NCBI RefSeq assembly: GCF_034670185.1
Contig: NZ_JAXMNY010000004.1
Location: 496,001 to 560,000 of the forward strand
Length of the DNA: 64,000 nucleotides
Direction: 5' to 3'
Source of the DNA: Nisaea sp.
GTDB lineage: Bacteria > Pseudomonadota > Alphaproteobacteria > Thalassobaculales > Thalassobaculaceae
The notes beneath the pieces are model-generated. The model did no database searches, was not told where the DNA came from, and was given only the letters and a program-made list of their open reading frames with translations. The position numbers and the translations under genes were made by a program. Numbering within the stretch: the stretch's first letter is position 1; each line of letters begins with the position of its first letter. Below, piece by piece: positions 62,319 through 64,000 of the stretch.

Positions 62319-63100
62319 CAGCCTCTCCCCCGCCTGCACCAGTGGCAGATCAGATCGAGCAGGGCGAACCAGACAAAGCGGGTGTTGTGCAGCAGATAGC
62401 GGCCAAGCAGACGGCGCGGTTCCTGCGTCAGACGGTACAGCCATTCAAGACCGAGAGACTGCATGGCGCGCGGGGCCCGTTCCAGCCGGCCCGACAGGAA
62501 ATTGAAGGCGGCACCGATGCCGACCATGGTGCCGTTCACGGCTGCGCTATGCCGGGCCATCCAGAATTCCTGACGTGGGCAACCGAGGCCGATGAAGATC
62601 AGCCTGGCGCCGCTGGCATTGATACGTGCAGCCGTCTCCGCGTCAAATTCGGGGCGGACAGGGAGCAGGGGAGGGCTATCCCAGCCGACAACGTTCAGCT
62701 TCGGATGGGTCACCGCGAGGGCGCGGCGGAGATCTTCGAGTTCATCCGGCATGCCGCCATAGAAATAGACCGGCAAACCCTCGCCTTCCGCCTGTGAGAT
62801 CAGCCAGGCGGCAAGATCCGGCCCGGCCACCCGTTCGCTTCCGCGGTGCCCTTTCAGGGCAAGCATCCATTTCACCGGCATGCCGTCCGGTGTGATTAGA
62901 GCCGCGCCGTCGAGGGCGGCCGCGAATTCCGGATCAGCCTTGGCGAGCGAGAGGGGGTGGGCGCCGGAGACGCAGATATAGGCCGGTTTTGCAGAGCGGG
63001 CGCGCGCAAGAATAGCCTCCCCGATTTGAGCAAAACGCCCGGCGGCGATCCTGCGACCCAATACCGTTACCATTTCGACATCGTTATGAGTGCCCGTCAT
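62318..63100 (-). CDS. WecG/TagA/CpsF-family glycosyltransferase (GT26)
   Basis: A 260-residue enzyme that attaches ManNAc-type or glucuronic acid residues to lipid-linked sugars. The family pattern is CVSGAHPLSLAKADPEF, LITPDGMPVKWML, PVYFYGGMPDELEDL and IFIGLGCPRQEFWMARH, GIGAAFNFLSGRLERAP. Belongs with the GT4 gene and the epimerase as a minus-strand group. Its ATG overlaps the GT4 stop by four bases. Confidence 0.9.
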   Translation of the reverse strand: MTGTHNDVEMVTVLGRRIAAGRFAQIGEAILARARSAKPAYICVSGAHPLSLAKADPEFAAALDGAALITPDGMPVKWMLALKGHRGSERVAGPDLAAWLISQAEGEGLPVYFYGGMPDELEDLRRALAVTHPKLNVVGWDSPPLLPVRPEFDAETAARINASGARLIFIGLGCPRQEFWMARHSAAVNGTMVGIGAAFNFLSGRLERAPRAMQSLGLEWLYRLTQEPRRLLGRYLLHNTRFVWFALLDLICHWCRRGRG

Positions 63101-64000
63101 GCTGTTGCTCCGTCGCCGGTCAAGCTTCGGTAGATCAAGGTCTGCTGAGTTGTTGTCTCAGCCGTGGTCAGGTGCTTCTCGTAATGGTCCCGCGCCGTTG
63201 CGCCCCATCGTGCCAGCCGGTCCGGATCGGCGAAGGCGGCATCGATGGTGCCGGTTATGCTGTCCGGATTGAAGGGGTCGAACTGGGCGCCGGTCCGGTC
63301 CTCCTGCACCAATTCGCCAAGTGCACCGATATTGGAGGCAAGCACAGGCAGGCCAGAGGCGAAGGCTTCCCCCAGCACCATCGGGAAGTTTTCGTAGCAC
63401 CGCGACGGGATAATGCAGAGTGCGGCCCGGCGCATCTCGCCGGCGATGGCCTCGGGTTCGAGCGGGCCAAGGGCGACAGCGCGGCCGTCCCGGACGGCTT
63501 CATCCAGAACCGGTGCGTCGGGCCCCTCGCCAACCACACTCAGGGGCGGCCAGTCTCTTTTCCAGAGGCGGAGCAGCGCGGCAATGCCTTTTTCCTGTGA
63601 GAGCCGGCCGACATAGAGAGCGCCGGATCTTTCTTGCGGTTCCGGTTTTGCGGTAAAGAGAGCGCCCGGGCTGTTCGGTTTCACAATGATCCGATCGGCA
63701 GGAAACCCGGCGGCGACAAAACGGCTCTTCGAGAATTCCGAGAGGGCGATGAAGCGGTCGACCGACTGGCTCCAGGTGCCCTTGTCACGATGGTGTGCGA
63801 TCATGCGTGCGAGGGCGAAAGACCCGAGGGTCGAGTTGCGGTAACAGCGATGCAGAACGGCCTGATATGGGTTGGCGCCGACACAATCCTCGCAGATCCG
63901 GCCATCCCGCATGAGCAGGGCCGAGGCGCAGATATTCCGGTAATTGTGCAGCGTCTGCACCACGGGTACGCCAAGGTCGCGGGCGGCGTCATACAGCGAA
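63097..64000 (-). CDS. Glycosyltransferase family 4, partial (N-terminus beyond right edge)
   Basis: About 300 C-terminal residues are visible; the reading frame is open to the window end, so the gene begins outside. Visible GT-B parts are YDAARDLGVPVVQTLHNYRN, the Cys pair ICEDC, GALYVGRLSQEKGIAALLRL, VGEGPDAPVL and the catalytic E-x7-E loop PSRCYENFPMVLGEAFASG. Uses a nucleotide sugar in polysaccharide repeat synthesis. First visible gene of the minus-strand group. Confidence 0.92.
   Translation of the reverse strand, partial: SLYDAARDLGVPVVQTLHNYRNICASALLMRDGRICEDCVGANPYQAVLHRCYRNSTLGSFALARMIAHHRDKGTWSQSVDRFIALSEFSKSRFVAAGFPADRIIVKPNSPGALFTAKPEPQERSGALYVGRLSQEKGIAALLRLWKRDWPPLSVVGEGPDAPVLDEAVRDGRAVALGPLEPEAIAGEMRRAALCIIPSRCYENFPMVLGEAFASGLPVLASNIGALGELVQEDRTGAQFDPFNPDSITGTIDAAFADPDRLARWGATARDHYEKHLTTAETTTQQTLIYRSLTGDGATA

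Overview
The window looks like a GC-rich alphaproteobacterial chromosome, most likely from a Rhodospirillales-type (possibly marine) lineage. The pointers are the fabB-fabA/irr arrangement, the ubiE-ubiB-coaBC-dut cluster divergent from mutM, the rpsT-dnaA-dnaN-recF-gyrB replication cluster, a RegB/RegA redox two-component pair, and a BigR/SqrR-type sulfide sensor. The genus is inference only. Genes are tightly packed. I saw no rRNA, tRNA, CRISPR array, insertion sequence or prophage.

Layout. 1-2.3 kb: fabB (cut by the left edge) and fabA, divergent from irr. 2.4-4.3 kb: an SH3-domain secreted protein, a 2-hydroxyacid dehydrogenase and an unlisted 59-residue membrane peptide. 4.4-11.8 kb: moeB, cysK, dut, coaBC, ubiB and ubiE on the minus strand, facing away from mutM and a small secreted protein. 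11.8-20.9 kb: enoyl-CoA hydratase, rpsT, then the dnaA/dnaN/recF/gyrB core and a SHOCT lipoprotein. 20.9-22.8 kb: a sulfide/persulfide module (metallo-beta-lactamase-fold hydrolase, BigR-like repressor, membrane rhodanese) with a perfect palindromic operator. 22.8-30.8 kb: TTC38-like TPR protein, a very AT-rich intergenic island, a class A PBP, an EEP-family hydrolase, a YgjP-like metallopeptidase, a Bcr/CflA-type MFS exporter and Ada. 31-35.2 kb: a complete ugpBAEC glycerol-3-phosphate importer with a Pho-box-like site. 35.2-41.2 kb: MarR regulator, nitroreductase, two DMT exporters around an SLC13 carrier, and a DapA-family aldolase. 41.3-46 kb: SCO1, SYLF protein, cobC-cobS, cobT and a NUDIX hydrolase. 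46-49.7 kb: an ABC-2 exporter and regB-regA. 49.7-54 kb: an accessory-looking CoA-linked catabolic cluster (SDR, class III CoA-transferase, hot-dog hydratase, VOC enzyme) with its own IclR regulator. 54-64 kb: a degenerate GGDEF-EAL protein followed by an exopolysaccharide export/assembly locus (beta-barrel, Wza-like, Wzc-like, initiating sugar transferase), then convergent epimerase, WecG-type and GT4 glycosyltransferase genes, the last cut by the right edge.

Most genes are housekeeping. The parts most worth a second look are the IclR-linked CoA pathway of unknown substrate with its palindromic intergenic region, the enzymatically dead-looking GGDEF-EAL protein beside the polysaccharide locus, the dnaA upstream region (GANTC cluster plus a 27-codon ORF), the AT-rich island, and the small membrane ORF. 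I found no clear wholly new system. Start codons were reassigned where the Shine-Dalgarno sequence and family length favoured another codon, and each case is noted.
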